A stretch of DNA of 64,000 nt from Actinokineospora pegani (GCF_009745975.1 NZ_WHOL01000107.1:248001-312000); one strand, 5' to 3'. Positions 42,710 to 51,796 are shown, counted from the stretch's first letter. Notes: a model not told the origin generated them from the letters alone. Numbers and translations: made by a program.

Positions 42710-45700
42710 CGATCAGCCTCCAGCCGGTCGGGTCGCCGCGGTCGGCGAGGGACAGGTTGTGCCGGGCGTCGACCGCGCACGGGTGGTCCGGGCCCAGGTA
42801 GTCCACGGCGTCGGCCAGGGCCTCGGCGGTGATGTCCCTGCCCTGCTCGACCCGCCCGGTCGCGGCCAGCAACGCCCCCAGGTCCACCGCCGCCGACAGC
42901 GTCCACGGGTGCACCCGCTCCAGCCGGTCGGTCAGCGCCTCCACCGCGAACCGGTGGCGGCGCTCGGCCCGCTGCACCGACCCCGCCGCGGCCTCGGCCA
43001 TGCCCAGCCCCAGCTCCGCCAACGCCAGGAACGGGTGCCCGGTGGCCAACCCCAACCCGGAGTGGATGCCGGTGTAGGCGTCGGTGGCCAACTCCAACGC
43101 CATCGCGTGGTCCTGGCCGAACCGGCGCTGGGCGTGGGCGTAGCTCATCGTCGAGGCCAGCGTGTCCGGGTGCATCTCCCCCTGCAACGCCCGCATCACC
43201 GTGCGCGCGTTGCGGGCGTGGCTGCGCGCCCGGCCCGCGTCGGTGGGGCGCAGCGCCGCGCTGAACTGCCACTCCGCGCGCACGGTGGCCATGGCCTCCG
43301 CGCCGAGCAGGTCCCGCAGCTTCTGCCACGCGATCTGCAACCGGGGCGCGGCCTCGGGCAACCGCAACTCCCGACGGTAGACCCCGACGGTGGTCGCCGA
43401 CCACCACGTGGCCGGGTCGTCCTCACCGAACAGGCGCAGCCTGCGCCGGTGGTTGTCCTCCTCCACCCGCAACGCCCCCTCCGCGTCCCCGGACAGGAAC
43501 CGCGACAACGCCAGGTTGTTCGCCGCCCGCCGCGTCTGCGGGTGGTCCTCACCCAGCTCCCGCAGGTAGGACTCCCACGTCAACTGGTCCTCGACCAGGG
43601 CGTCGGCGTAGCGGCCCATGCCGCGCAGGTCCCCGCCGAGCCCGCGCGCGGTGGCCAGCGTCGGCAACTCCCGCGCCCCACCGGGCCGGGCCCGCTGCCG
43701 GGCCAGCGCGTCCCGGTCCAACTCCAGCGCCCGCTGCTGGTCGCCCAGGTCGCGGGCCAGGTTCGCCAACTGCCCGGCCAGCCGCAACCGCAGCGGGTCG
43801 TCCACCCCGAACCGCGCCGCCCAGTCGGCCAGCACCGACAACCCCAGGACCAGGGCGGCGTCGAGGATGCCGTACTCGGCCCGGTGCTGGTACAGGTACC
43901 GCACCTGGTTGACCAGCCACCGCCGCACCTGCGGGTCAGCGCTGCCCAACGCCCCCGTGGGCAGCACGTGCCGCTGCAACTCGGCGAACCGGGCCGCCGA
44001 CGAGGCGTCCTCCGAGGTCTCGGCGGGGGCGTAGCGGGCCAGGCAGCGCAGCAGCGTCGCCCGCCGCGCCTCCCGCTCCTGCGGGCCCATCAACTCCCCC
44101 ACCACCTCCTGCAGGGTGTTGCCGATGTGCACCCGCCCGCGCGTGCCCCAGTCGACCTCGAGCAACCCGTACCGCTCACCCAGCCACAACGCCCGGTCCA
44201 CCCGCGCGGCGTCCAGGCGCAACGCGTCGTCGTCGGCCAGGTCGGCCACCGCCGCCACCAACGGCCGCGACCGCACCAACCCCAACGCCACCCCCTGCGC
44301 GGACAGGAACGACCCCAACTGCACCAGCAGCACCGTCACCCGCCCCAACGACTCCGAGGCCAGGGTCCGCAACGCCAACCCCGTCATCCGCAACCCCGGG
44401 GCGCCCCCGCCCGCGCCGCCGGCGCCGGGGGCGCGGGTCAACTCCGCCACCAACTCCCCCGCGGCGTGCTCGGCCGAGGCCACCACCGCCGACCCGGCCG
44501 CGCAGAACCCCTCCACCGTCTCCCGCAGCCAACACCCGGCCAGCTCCAACGCGAACGGGGAGAACTCCACCGCCCCGGCCACCCGCGCCGCGGCCTCCGG
44601 GGCCAGACCGGGCACCATCGCGCACAGCAGCGCCACCGCGTCCTCGCGGCCCATCCCGGTCAACTCCACCGTCGAGGCCACCGACGACCGGGTCGTGATC
44701 AGGATGTGCCCGGTCGACCCCCCGGGCAACAGGTCGTCGAGCCCGTCGTCGGGGGGCACGTCGTCGAACACCAGCAGGAACCGCCGGTAGGCGGCGTCGG
44801 TCGCCAACCCGCTCAACGCCGCCCGCGCCTGGTAGCCGGGGGTGCGCCCCATCCCCGCCGCCAGACTCGCCAACGCCAGGAACGCCCGCTGCCGGTCCCC
44901 CGCGGGCACCCACCACACCACGTCGTAGTCGTAGGCGAACCGGTGCGCGTACGCCAACGCCAACTGGCTCTTGCCCGACCCCGCCGCACCGGTCAACGTC
45001 ACCAGCGTCCGCCGGTCCCCCGACCTGGCGAACCGGTCGCGCACCGCGTTGATGTCGGCGTCACGCGGCATCAACCGCTCGTTGAGCGCGGGCACCCCGA
45101 ACCGGGGCGGCGGCAACCCGGGCAGCCTCGGCGCGGGCGCCCCCACCGGGCCCCGCCGCTCCACCAACCCCAACGCCCGCAACATCGCCGACCGGGTCCG
45201 CTCGGCGTCCTCGGCGGCCTCCCGCCGCGTCGACTCCCCCACCGGCCCACCGGGCAACCGGGTCGGCCGCACGTGGTGCACCCGCGCCGCCCGCCCCGCC
45301 ACCCCGGCCAGCACCCCCGGGTCGACCTCGTCGACCACCACCACCGACGGCGCCGGGCCGCTGGCCCACCAGTCCCCGGGGTCGGCCAGGTCCCCCGTCA
45401 GCGCCCCGGCCCGCTCCACCTGCTCACGCACCCAGTCCGACCACGGCCGCCGCGCCGCGGACGCGGCCACCAGCACCCGCTGCGGCGGCTCGTCGGTCGG
45501 CAACCCGAACGCCCGCCGGTACCCCGCCCGCACCGACGGCGGCACCGGGTCCCCGCTGGGCAACCCGTGCCCGGACACCACCGCCGCCAACCCGTGGTAG
45601 CCCGCGGCCAGCGCCGGGGCCGTCGCCGAGGACTCCACCAGCACCGCCAACAACGCCGCCGGGTCGTCGTGCCGCCACGCGGGAACCTCCAGGTGCCCGT

Positions 45701-46427
45701 CGACCGGCGGGTCGTCGGACTGCTCCACCGAGATCGGCGCGAACGCCCGGTGGATGTCCGTGCGCGCCTGCGCCACCACGTCCGGGTCCGCCGCCACGGT
45801 GAACGGCGCCGCCAACGCCACCACGTCCACCCGCACCGGCGCCGCCCGCCGCAACCCCGCCGCCACCTCCACCGCCGCGGCCACCGCCCGCGGCCCCCCG
45901 GCGAACACCACCACCGCCAGGTCCGCCAACGCCGCCGCCGCGGCCAACCGCGCCGGGTCCCGCCCCGCCGGGAGCAACACCAGCACGTCGTCGTACCCCG
46001 ACTCGGTCAACAACCCGCGCAGGTCACCCGACACCGCCGCCCCCGCCGTGGACGTCACGAAATCCGGCAACCCGCCCGGCGCCCCCGTCGCGATCAGGTC
46101 CACCGCCCCCGCCACCCCCGGCACCGCGAACCGGTCCACCGGCCCCGGCCCCTCCGGCCGCGAGTGCGCCGGGACCAACGCCAACAACCCCGCCCACAGC
46201 GCGTCGTCGACCTCGCCCGTCTCGACCAGGAACGGGTCCAGGAACTCCCGCACCGGCGGCGACTCCGTCGACCAGTCCAACACCAGCACCCGCCGCCCCG
46301 AGGCGCACAGCAGCACCGCGGTGTTCGCCACCGCGTCCGCCCGCCCCGGCCGCACCGCCGCCGCGGCGAACACCGTCACCGCCGCCTGGCCGCCCGCCTC
46401 CCGCACAGCCTCCCGTCGACCGCTCAT
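42687..46427 (-). CDS. fxsT: FxsT-like NB-ARC/TPR protein of FxSxx-COOH system
   Basis: A 1246-aa multidomain protein. Residues about 14-250 resemble a ParA/MinD-type NTPase without an intact Walker A (AAVTVFAAAAVRPGRADAVA). About 315-395 is TIR-like (RVLVAASAARRPWSDWVREQ). About 460-640 is an NB-ARC STAND ATPase, Walker A LTGAAGSGKSQLA and Walker B FLLVFDDVPPDDG. From about 850 on are tetratricopeptide repeats (LPTLATARGLGGDLRGMGRY and similar). This arrangement matches the tetratricopeptide protein that accompanies FxSxx-COOH peptides. ATG 46427 has a weak ribosome site. Probably a sensor or regulator that recognises the modified peptide. Confidence 0.8.
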   Translation of the reverse strand: MSGRREAVREAGGQAAVTVFAAAAVRPGRADAVANTAVLLCASGRRVLVLDWSTESPPVREFLDPFLVETGEVDDALWAGLLALVPAHSRPEGPGPVDRFAVPGVAGAVDLIATGAPGGLPDFVTSTAGAAVSGDLRGLLTESGYDDVLVLLPAGRDPARLAAAAALADLAVVVFAGGPRAVAAAVEVAAGLRRAAPVRVDVVALAAPFTVAADPDVVAQARTDIHRAFAPISVEQSDDPPVDGHLEVPAWRHDDPAALLAVLVESSATAPALAAGYHGLAAVVSGHGLPSGDPVPPSVRAGYRRAFGLPTDEPPQRVLVAASAARRPWSDWVREQVERAGALTGDLADPGDWWASGPAPSVVVVDEVDPGVLAGVAGRAARVHHVRPTRLPGGPVGESTRREAAEDAERTRSAMLRALGLVERRGPVGAPAPRLPGLPPPRFGVPALNERLMPRDADINAVRDRFARSGDRRTLVTLTGAAGSGKSQLALAYAHRFAYDYDVVWWVPAGDRQRAFLALASLAAGMGRTPGYQARAALSGLATDAAYRRFLLVFDDVPPDDGLDDLLPGGSTGHILITTRSSVASTVELTGMGREDAVALLCAMVPGLAPEAAARVAGAVEFSPFALELAGCWLRETVEGFCAAGSAVVASAEHAAGELVAELTRAPGAGGAGGGAPGLRMTGLALRTLASESLGRVTVLLVQLGSFLSAQGVALGLVRSRPLVAAVADLADDDALRLDAARVDRALWLGERYGLLEVDWGTRGRVHIGNTLQEVVGELMGPQEREARRATLLRCLARYAPAETSEDASSAARFAELQRHVLPTGALGSADPQVRRWLVNQVRYLYQHRAEYGILDAALVLGLSVLADWAARFGVDDPLRLRLAGQLANLARDLGDQQRALELDRDALARQRARPGGARELPTLATARGLGGDLRGMGRYADALVEDQLTWESYLRELGEDHPQTRRAANNLALSRFLSGDAEGALRVEEDNHRRRLRLFGEDDPATWWSATTVGVYRRELRLPEAAPRLQIAWQKLRDLLGAEAMATVRAEWQFSAALRPTDAGRARSHARNARTVMRALQGEMHPDTLASTMSYAHAQRRFGQDHAMALELATDAYTGIHSGLGLATGHPFLALAELGLGMAEAAAGSVQRAERRHRFAVEALTDRLERVHPWTLSAAVDLGALLAATGRVEQGRDITAEALADAVDYLGPDHPCAVDARHNLSLADRGDPTGWRLIDVDIPQT

Positions 46428-46529
46428 CCCACTCTCACATCCCCACGACGAACCCATCCACCCTCGGACCCCCGAACCCCCGCGCCGGGTGCCCGCACCC
46501 GACCAAGATCACCCGAACGTCGCAACACC

Positions 46530-46721
46530 CTAGATCGAGTTCTGGAACGCCGTGAACCGCCCCGAGGGCTCCCCCGCCTCGGCCAACACCCGCGCCAGCG
46601 CCACCCGCAACACCGACTGCGGCAGCGCCGCCAACTCCGCGAACCCCAACCCCGCCAGGTCCGGCACCCCCTCCCCCAGGTCAACCGGGTCATCCGCACC
46701 CCGCCGCGCACCCTCGTCCAT
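46530..46721 (-). CDS. fxsA: FxSxx-COOH-type RiPP precursor (FxsA)
   Basis: A 63-aa precursor peptide. The leader-like centre VPDLAGLGFAELAALPQSVL and VLAEAGEPSGR match FxsA proteins, and the C-terminus ends FTAFQNSI. The last five residues, F-Q-N-S-I, fit F-x-S-x-x with Asn in the third position. FxsB-type maturases join the Phe ring to the beta-carbon two residues on, so a Phe-Gln-Asn cyclophane is predicted (inference). ATG 46721 follows a GGGAGAGGGG site. It is divergent from fxsB and 102 bp upstream of the FxsT-like gene. Confidence 0.85.
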   Translation of the reverse strand: MDEGARRGADDPVDLGEGVPDLAGLGFAELAALPQSVLRVALARVLAEAGEPSGRFTAFQNSI

Positions 46722-46761
46722 CAACCGCACCCCTCTCCCGGCACCCGCTCCCGACACCCAC

Positions 46762-46779
46762 ACTGACGTCACGGTCAGT
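46762..46779. promoter_or_regulatory. Perfect inverted repeat in fxsA/fxsB gap
   Basis: ACTGAC (46762-46767) and GTCAGT (46774-46779) flank six bases, between the divergent fxsA and fxsB genes. It is a candidate operator or activator site for both promoters. The gap (46722-46944) has no other gene. Confidence 0.5.
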
Positions 46780-46944
46780 ATCGGCACCACCACCCATCGT
46801 ACTGGAAAAGGAGGCCGCGGCGGGCGATGCGCCGAACGGGTGCACACCCCGCTGACCCCGCCGAAGGGCCCCGCCCACCGGGGATGATGCCGAACAGCGG
46901 CCACCCGGACGAGGCCGCCCGCCTGCCGAGGGGAGGACCACCCC

Positions 46945-48051
46945 ATCGACACACCCGAACCGTTCCGCCAATTCGTGCTCAAGGTCCACGGCCGCTGCAA
47001 CCTCGCCTGCGACTACTGCTACGTCTACCGCCTCGCCGACCAGCGCTGGCGCCACCGCGCCCGCGCCATGACCCCCCACACCGCCACCGCCGCCATCGAC
47101 CGGATCGCCGAACACGCCCGCACCCACGACCTCGACACCGTCCACCTCGTCCTGCACGGCGGCGAACCCCTCCTCGCCGGACGCGCCACCATCGACCACA
47201 CCCTCACCACCGCCCGCGCCCGCATCCCCGCCCACGTCGAGACCTCCCTGCAGACCAACGCCCTGCTCCTCGACACCGCCTGGCTCGACCTCCTCGACAC
47301 CCACCACGTCCGCGTCGGCGTCAGCCTCGACGGCACCCCCGCCGCCCACGACACCCACCGCCGCACCCACACCGGCCACGGCACCCACGCCACCGTCACC
47401 GACCGCCTCCACCTGCTCACCACCAACCACCGCCACCTCTTCGCCGGACTGCTCTGCGTCATCGACCCCACCCACGACCCCCTCACCACCTACACCGCCC
47501 TCACCGAGCACACCCCACCGGTCATCGACTTCCTGCTCCCCCACGGCACCTGGACCACCCCACCCCCGCACCGCCACCCCGACCCCACCCACACCCCCTA
47601 CGGCGACTGGCTCGTCACCGCCTTCGACCACTGGTACGACGCCCCACCCGGCCCCACCACCATCCGCCTCTTCGACGCCCTCGTCGGCCTCTGCCTCGGC
47701 GGCCACTCCACCGTCGAAGGCCTCGGCACCGACCACCCACCCCAGGTCGTCATCGAGACCGACGGCACCATCGAACGCTCCGACATCCTCGCCGCCACCG
47801 TCCCCGCCGCCTCCGCCACCGGCCTCACCGTCCACCACCACCCCCTCGACGCCGCCCTCGCCCCACCCCCCGAACCCGCCCCCACCTGCCACACCTGCCC
47901 CCTGCTGCGCGTCTGCGGCGGCGGCCACCCCGCCCACCGCCACCACCACACCACCGGCTTCGCCAACCCCTCGGTCTACTGCCCCGACCTCACCCGCCTC
48001 ATCACCCACGCCCACACCCGCCTCACCACCGACCTGGACCGCATCCGATGA
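46945..48051 (+). CDS. fxsB: FxsB radical SAM/SPASM cyclophane maturase
   Basis: A radical SAM enzyme of about 368 aa with the cluster motif CNLACDYCYVY (Cys18, 22, 25 from the assumed start), HGGEPLLAG, and a C-terminal SPASM-type CHTCPLLRVCGGG. It would form a C-C cyclophane in the FxsA tail. The conserved N-terminus EPFRQFVLKVHGRC begins upstream of the first standard start (GTG 46975). No ATG, GTG or TTG precedes it in frame after the stop at 46885. ATC 46945 lies 8 bp after GGGGAGG, so I place the start there. The HExxH gene overlaps its stop (ATGA). Confidence 0.88.
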   Translation: MDTPEPFRQFVLKVHGRCNLACDYCYVYRLADQRWRHRARAMTPHTATAAIDRIAEHARTHDLDTVHLVLHGGEPLLAGRATIDHTLTTARARIPAHVETSLQTNALLLDTAWLDLLDTHHVRVGVSLDGTPAAHDTHRRTHTGHGTHATVTDRLHLLTTNHRHLFAGLLCVIDPTHDPLTTYTALTEHTPPVIDFLLPHGTWTTPPPHRHPDPTHTPYGDWLVTAFDHWYDAPPGPTTIRLFDALVGLCLGGHSTVEGLGTDHPPQVVIETDGTIERSDILAATVPAASATGLTVHHHPLDAALAPPPEPAPTCHTCPLLRVCGGGHPAHRHHHTTGFANPSVYCPDLTRLITHAHTRLTTDLDRIR

Positions 48052-49172
48052 GGACCCACACCCTCCCCGACACCGCCCTCGACGCCCTGGCCACCGGCGG
48101 CGGCGCGGACGCCCTCACCACCCTGCGCACCGCCCGCCGCAGCCGCACCCTCGGCCTCATCCGCCTCCTCGTCACCGACGACCCCACCGCCACCGCCGCC
48201 TTCCACGCCCTCGGCGAACTCCGCGCCACCCACCCCGAGGCCACCGACCGCGTCCTCGACGACCCCGTCACCTCCGCCTGGGCCACCGCCCTCGCCGCCC
48301 GCGGCCGCGGCCACCCCGCCGACCTCGCCCTCGTCACCGCCGCCGCCGCGATCCGCGCCGGGGTCAACCTCAACTTGAGGTTCAGATCAACCTCGACCGC
48401 AGTCCTACCCTCCCTCGGCACCCTCACCCCCACCAGCGCAAACGGCCCCACCAACGCCCTCGACTGGACCCCCTTCCCCACCCTCGGCCCCTTCACCATC
48501 ACCACCTGGCCCCCCGGCCTGCTCCCCGACGACCTCGACACCACCCCCGCCACCCACCACTGGAACACCACCCTCACCACCGCCTGGACCCTGCTCACCC
48601 GCGACCACCCCACCGCCGCCACCGAGACCACCACCCTCCTCACCACCGCCACCCCCCTGCACGCCCCCCACGGCGCAGAAACCTCAGCCACCCTCACCGA
48701 CGCCCTCGGCTGCGTCTTCCTCTCCCCCGGCACCGACCCCGAGACCACCGCCGCCACCCTCACCCACGAAACCCACCACACCAAACTCTCCGCCCTCATG
48801 GACATCCACCCCCTCACCCACCCCAGCACCACCCGCTACTACGCCCCCTGGCGCCCCGACCCCCGCCCCCTCACCGGCCTCCTCCACGGCACCTACGCCC
48901 ACCTCGGCGTCACCGCCTTCTGGGCCACCCGCCGCACCACCCACCCCCACCACCGCGCCGACGTCGAATTCGCCCGCTGGCGCACAGCGGTCGCCGACAC
49001 CACCACAACCCTGCGCACCGCCCCCCTCACCGAGACCGGCCACCGCTTCGTAGCGGGCCTCACCACCGCCGCCCACCACTGGCTCACCCACCCCGTGGAC
49101 CCCACAGCCCAAGCCGAGGCAGACCACCTCAACCACACCCACCGCACCACCTGGCTAACCCGCCATACCTAA
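48048..49172 (+). CDS. HExxH-type peptide hydroxylase-like protein
   Basis: A 374-aa protein of the HExxH-motif family found with FxsB, where it is often fused to it. The motif is HETHH at residues 240-244 (LTHETHHTKLSALMD). AADVEFARWRTAVAD-like text and a C-terminal Glu/His-rich helix follow. Family members are described as 2-oxoglutarate/iron-dependent peptide beta-hydroxylases rather than proteases. It is translationally coupled to fxsB by ATGA. Very Thr/His/Pro-rich because the coding strand is extremely C-rich. Confidence 0.82.
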   Translation: MRTHTLPDTALDALATGGGADALTTLRTARRSRTLGLIRLLVTDDPTATAAFHALGELRATHPEATDRVLDDPVTSAWATALAARGRGHPADLALVTAAAAIRAGVNLNLRFRSTSTAVLPSLGTLTPTSANGPTNALDWTPFPTLGPFTITTWPPGLLPDDLDTTPATHHWNTTLTTAWTLLTRDHPTAATETTTLLTTATPLHAPHGAETSATLTDALGCVFLSPGTDPETTAATLTHETHHTKLSALMDIHPLTHPSTTRYYAPWRPDPRPLTGLLHGTYAHLGVTAFWATRRTTHPHHRADVEFARWRTAVADTTTTLRTAPLTETGHRFVAGLTTAAHHWLTHPVDPTAQAEADHLNHTHRTTWLTRHT

Positions 49173-49417
49173 CCCATCACCACCAACCTCCCCCACACCC
49201 GACACCGCCACTCCACCCAGCTCCCCGCCACCACACCCACAAAACCGGCTCTGTCATCCCTGGGCCTCGACCCAGTCCTGGCCGCTTGTAGCTCCACGGC
49301 CCCACGGGACAGGCCCCACCCAGCCACAGCAAGGCCCACACCACCAAAAATCTCACCCCCGACCTCTCACCACAAACCCAATAGCGCCCCACCCCCACCT
49401 CCCCCCACCATCACCCC
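49173..49417. other. 245-bp intergenic region
   Basis: C-rich spacer between the HExxH and acetyltransferase genes. CCTGGGCCTCGACCCAG at about 49259-49275 can form a weak hairpin. No gene or clear promoter is seen. Confidence 0.4.
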
Positions 49418-50053
49418 GTGATCTCCCACGTCTTCCCACCCGCGGCCCTCACCCTCCACACCCCCCGCCTCGAACTCCGCCTCCCCACCCCCGACGAACT
49501 GGCCCACCTGGCCACCACCGCCGCCCAAGGCATCCACCACCCCGACACCACCCCCTTCAGCACCCCCTGGACCACCGGCACCCCCCAACAAGTCGCCTCC
49601 CGAGTCGTCCTCCACCACTGGCGCGCCCTCGGCAACTGGGACCCCCACCACTGGGCCCTCCCCCTAGCCGCCTTCCACCACGGCCACCCCATCGGCATCC
49701 AAGAACTCAAAGCCCGCCACCTCGCCACCACCCACACCGTCTCCACCGGAAGCTGGCTCGGCCAACCCCACCACGGCAACGGCTACGGCAAAGAAATGCG
49801 CAACGCCGTGCTCCACCTCGCCTTCACCACCCTCGGAGCCCACCGCGCCCGCTCCGCCGCCTTCGACACCAACCCCGCCTCACTCGCCGTCAGCCACGCC
49901 CTCGGCTACACCCACGACGGCACCGAGGAACTCGTCGTCCTCGACAAACCCGTCCGCCAACACCGCCTCCTGCTCACCCGCGACACCTGGACCAACCCCA
50001 CCCCCACCACGACCACCGGGGCCACCGCCTGCCTGCCCTGGTTCGGCCTCTGA
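49418..50053 (+). CDS. GNAT-family N-acetyltransferase
   Basis: A 211-aa acetyltransferase of the RimJ/RimL type. The family start TLHTPRLELRLPTPDELAHL is clear; the acetyl-CoA loop is WLGQPHHGNGYGKEMRNAVL near residue 112, in which Q/RxxGxG is written HHGNGYG. SAAFDTNPASLAVSHALGY near 148 is the usual C-terminal block. Possible targets are an N-terminus, aminoglycoside or small amine. GTG 49418 is the start. It ends 4 bp from the convergent subtilisin-like gene. Confidence 0.88.
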   Translation: MISHVFPPAALTLHTPRLELRLPTPDELAHLATTAAQGIHHPDTTPFSTPWTTGTPQQVASRVVLHHWRALGNWDPHHWALPLAAFHHGHPIGIQELKARHLATTHTVSTGSWLGQPHHGNGYGKEMRNAVLHLAFTTLGAHRARSAAFDTNPASLAVSHALGYTHDGTEELVVLDKPVRQHRLLLTRDTWTNPTPTTTTGATACLPWFGL

Positions 50054-50057
50054 CCAG

Positions 50058-50786
50058 CTAACACACCCCCCGCCGCACGAACTCCCACGCCCGCTCCGCG
50101 TCCAACAACGGCGGCGCGGCCCGATAAGGACTCTCCACGGCCCCCACCACCACACCCGACCGCACCAACCCACCCGGCGCCCCAGGCTCCAACGTCCGCA
50201 ACAACGCCACCGCCCCCGCCACCACCGCCGCGGCCACACCGTTGCCCGACGCCGCCCCCAACGGCCCCGGCACCTCCTCCCCCGGCGCCAACACCCCCCG
50301 CGGCACCTCGTCCTCGTCCTCCCACTCCGCGAACCAACTCGGCCGCCCCACCACCGAGCACGAGAACACCGGCACCACCCACGGGTGCTCCGTCACCTCG
50401 CACAACGACACCCCCGCGGCCGCCACCACCGGCACCCCCGCCGCGGCGGCCTCGTCCAACGCCGCCCCCACCGCCACCCGATGCGACCGGGGAGCCGACC
50501 GCGCCACCGCGCTCACCAACACCACACCGACCTCCGCGGCCACCATCGACCGCACCGCCGACGCCACATCACCCACCCCGCGCCCCACACCCCACACCCG
50601 CACCGGGGACTCCGGGACGATCCCCAACCCCGCCGACCCCGACACCCCCGCCAACACCGGGGCGTCCGCGAACGACGCGGCCAACCCCACCGACACCGGC
50701 TGCGACCCACCACACCGCCGGATCAACCGCGTCAACCGAACGAGATCCACCCACGGCGACCTGCTCACCCGCTGAGCGACGACCAT
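50058..50786 (-). CDS. Catalytically dead subtilisin-fold protein
   Basis: A 242-aa protein with the skeleton of an S8 subtilase but no catalytic triad. GVPVVAAAGV near residue 145 stands for the strand before the oxyanion Asn (usually VVAAAGN), and ASGNGVAAAVVAGAVALL near 205 stands for the SGTSMAAPHVAGAAALL helix, with the nucleophile Ser replaced by Gly. No Asp or His catalytic segments are evident. No signal peptide, so it acts in the cytoplasm. ATG 50786 follows GAGGAG. It may bind peptides without cutting them, perhaps those made by the nearby RiPP locus. Confidence 0.65.
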   Translation of the reverse strand: MVVAQRVSRSPWVDLVRLTRLIRRCGGSQPVSVGLAASFADAPVLAGVSGSAGLGIVPESPVRVWGVGRGVGDVASAVRSMVAAEVGVVLVSAVARSAPRSHRVAVGAALDEAAAAGVPVVAAAGVSLCEVTEHPWVVPVFSCSVVGRPSWFAEWEDEDEVPRGVLAPGEEVPGPLGAASGNGVAAAVVAGAVALLRTLEPGAPGGLVRSGVVVGAVESPYRAAPPLLDAERAWEFVRRGVC

Positions 50787-50916
50787 GGACCACCACACTC
50801 CTCGGACGCAGCGAACGGGGCACACAACCCCACCGGACATCGCAGAGTGTAATGATCATTGGGCGCTCAGTAACCACCCCCAACCGAGTGACACCCACCG
50901 CCCCACCGAGTGAAAC

Positions 50917-51456
50917 TCACCGCTCCTCAATACGCACCGAGTCACCAGAGAACAACCGAACAGCCGCCACGATCTCCGCCAACTCCTTCCGGAACAACCG
51001 CGTGTCCACCGGCAACCCCGGCCCCGACGCCACCGGCCACGCATCCCGCCGATGCAACCCCACCACCCCAGGCGACCCCGGCGTGATACTCGGCCGCACC
51101 CGAAAATGCAACGTCGGCCCCTGCACCACCACCGCCCGCAACGTCTCCCACGGCAAAAACGCAGGCCCCTGCCCCGTCGGCACCCGCACCCCCGCCCGAT
51201 CCACCGTCAACGACGTCGACCGCCGCTTCCGCCGAGCGAAATACGCCGCCAACTTCAACACCACCGCCACCACCGACCCCACCAACACAACCAACCCCAC
51301 CAACGGCACCGGCCACCCCACCACCAGCAAAACCACACCCACCACCACACCAACCCCACCACCGACCAACCACGGCCGCAACGGCCTCCGCCACGCCGCC
51401 TCGTCAACCTCAGCCTCGAACAGCTCGCCAACACCAGGAACCAACGAACTCGACAT
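50917..51456 (-). CDS. PH-like membrane protein
   Basis: A 179-aa protein with two close transmembrane helices at residues 28-70 (VGGGVGVVVGVVLLVVGWPV, then LVGLVVLVGSVVAVVLKLA) and a C-terminal beta-rich domain: STSLTVDRAGVRVPTG, then LPWETLRAVVVQGPTLHFRV. The order of two helices followed by a bacterial PH-like domain is common among actinobacterial membrane proteins of unknown role. Monocistronic. A 130-bp gap with ATGATCAT-type AT-rich sequence separates it from the subtilisin-like gene. Confidence 0.7.
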   Translation of the reverse strand: MSSSLVPGVGELFEAEVDEAAWRRPLRPWLVGGGVGVVVGVVLLVVGWPVPLVGLVVLVGSVVAVVLKLAAYFARRKRRSTSLTVDRAGVRVPTGQGPAFLPWETLRAVVVQGPTLHFRVRPSITPGSPGVVGLHRRDAWPVASGPGLPVDTRLFRKELAEIVAAVRLFSGDSVRIEER

Positions 51457-51634
51457 GCACCGAGCCTATTGCAGACGCGAACCCCCACAAACGAGAGGTT
51501 GCCGACCACCACACAACCCAGACCACCCCAAAACCCACAAACACACCCACGTCGCGAACCCGCCAACCCGCGTACCCACAGCCCGAACAGGGTAAATCAC
51601 CAAACACCACACCCCAACACCACAAGGAGCACCC

Positions 51635-51796
51635 ATGCCCCGCGTCCACCAACACCGCCGCCGACTCCCCGGCAGCTGGTTCCGCACCACCACCGTCCAG
51701 AGCCACTACCGCCGCTCGCCCACCCTCATCCCCACCACCATCGCCATCATCGCCGCAGCCACCGCCCTCATCCTCCTCCTGATCATCCTCCTCTGA
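51635..51796 (+). CDS. 53-aa membrane peptide
   Basis: A small gene with an excellent ribosome site (AAGGAG, 7 bp before ATG 51635). The peptide has a basic N-terminal half (RVHQHRRRLPGSWFR) and one hydrophobic helix at the C-terminus (TTIAIIAAATALILLLIILL) that reaches the last residue. It is therefore a tail-anchored or single-span membrane peptide. It ends 9 bp from the convergent phosphatase gene. Function unknown. Confidence 0.65.
   Translation: MPRVHQHRRRLPGSWFRTTTVQSHYRRSPTLIPTTIAIIAAATALILLLIILL

Noticed and set aside
42237..46766. 1509-codon open frame on the plus strand
   Set aside because: It mirrors the FxsT-like gene; it is Arg/Pro/His-rich with no domain and no start signal.
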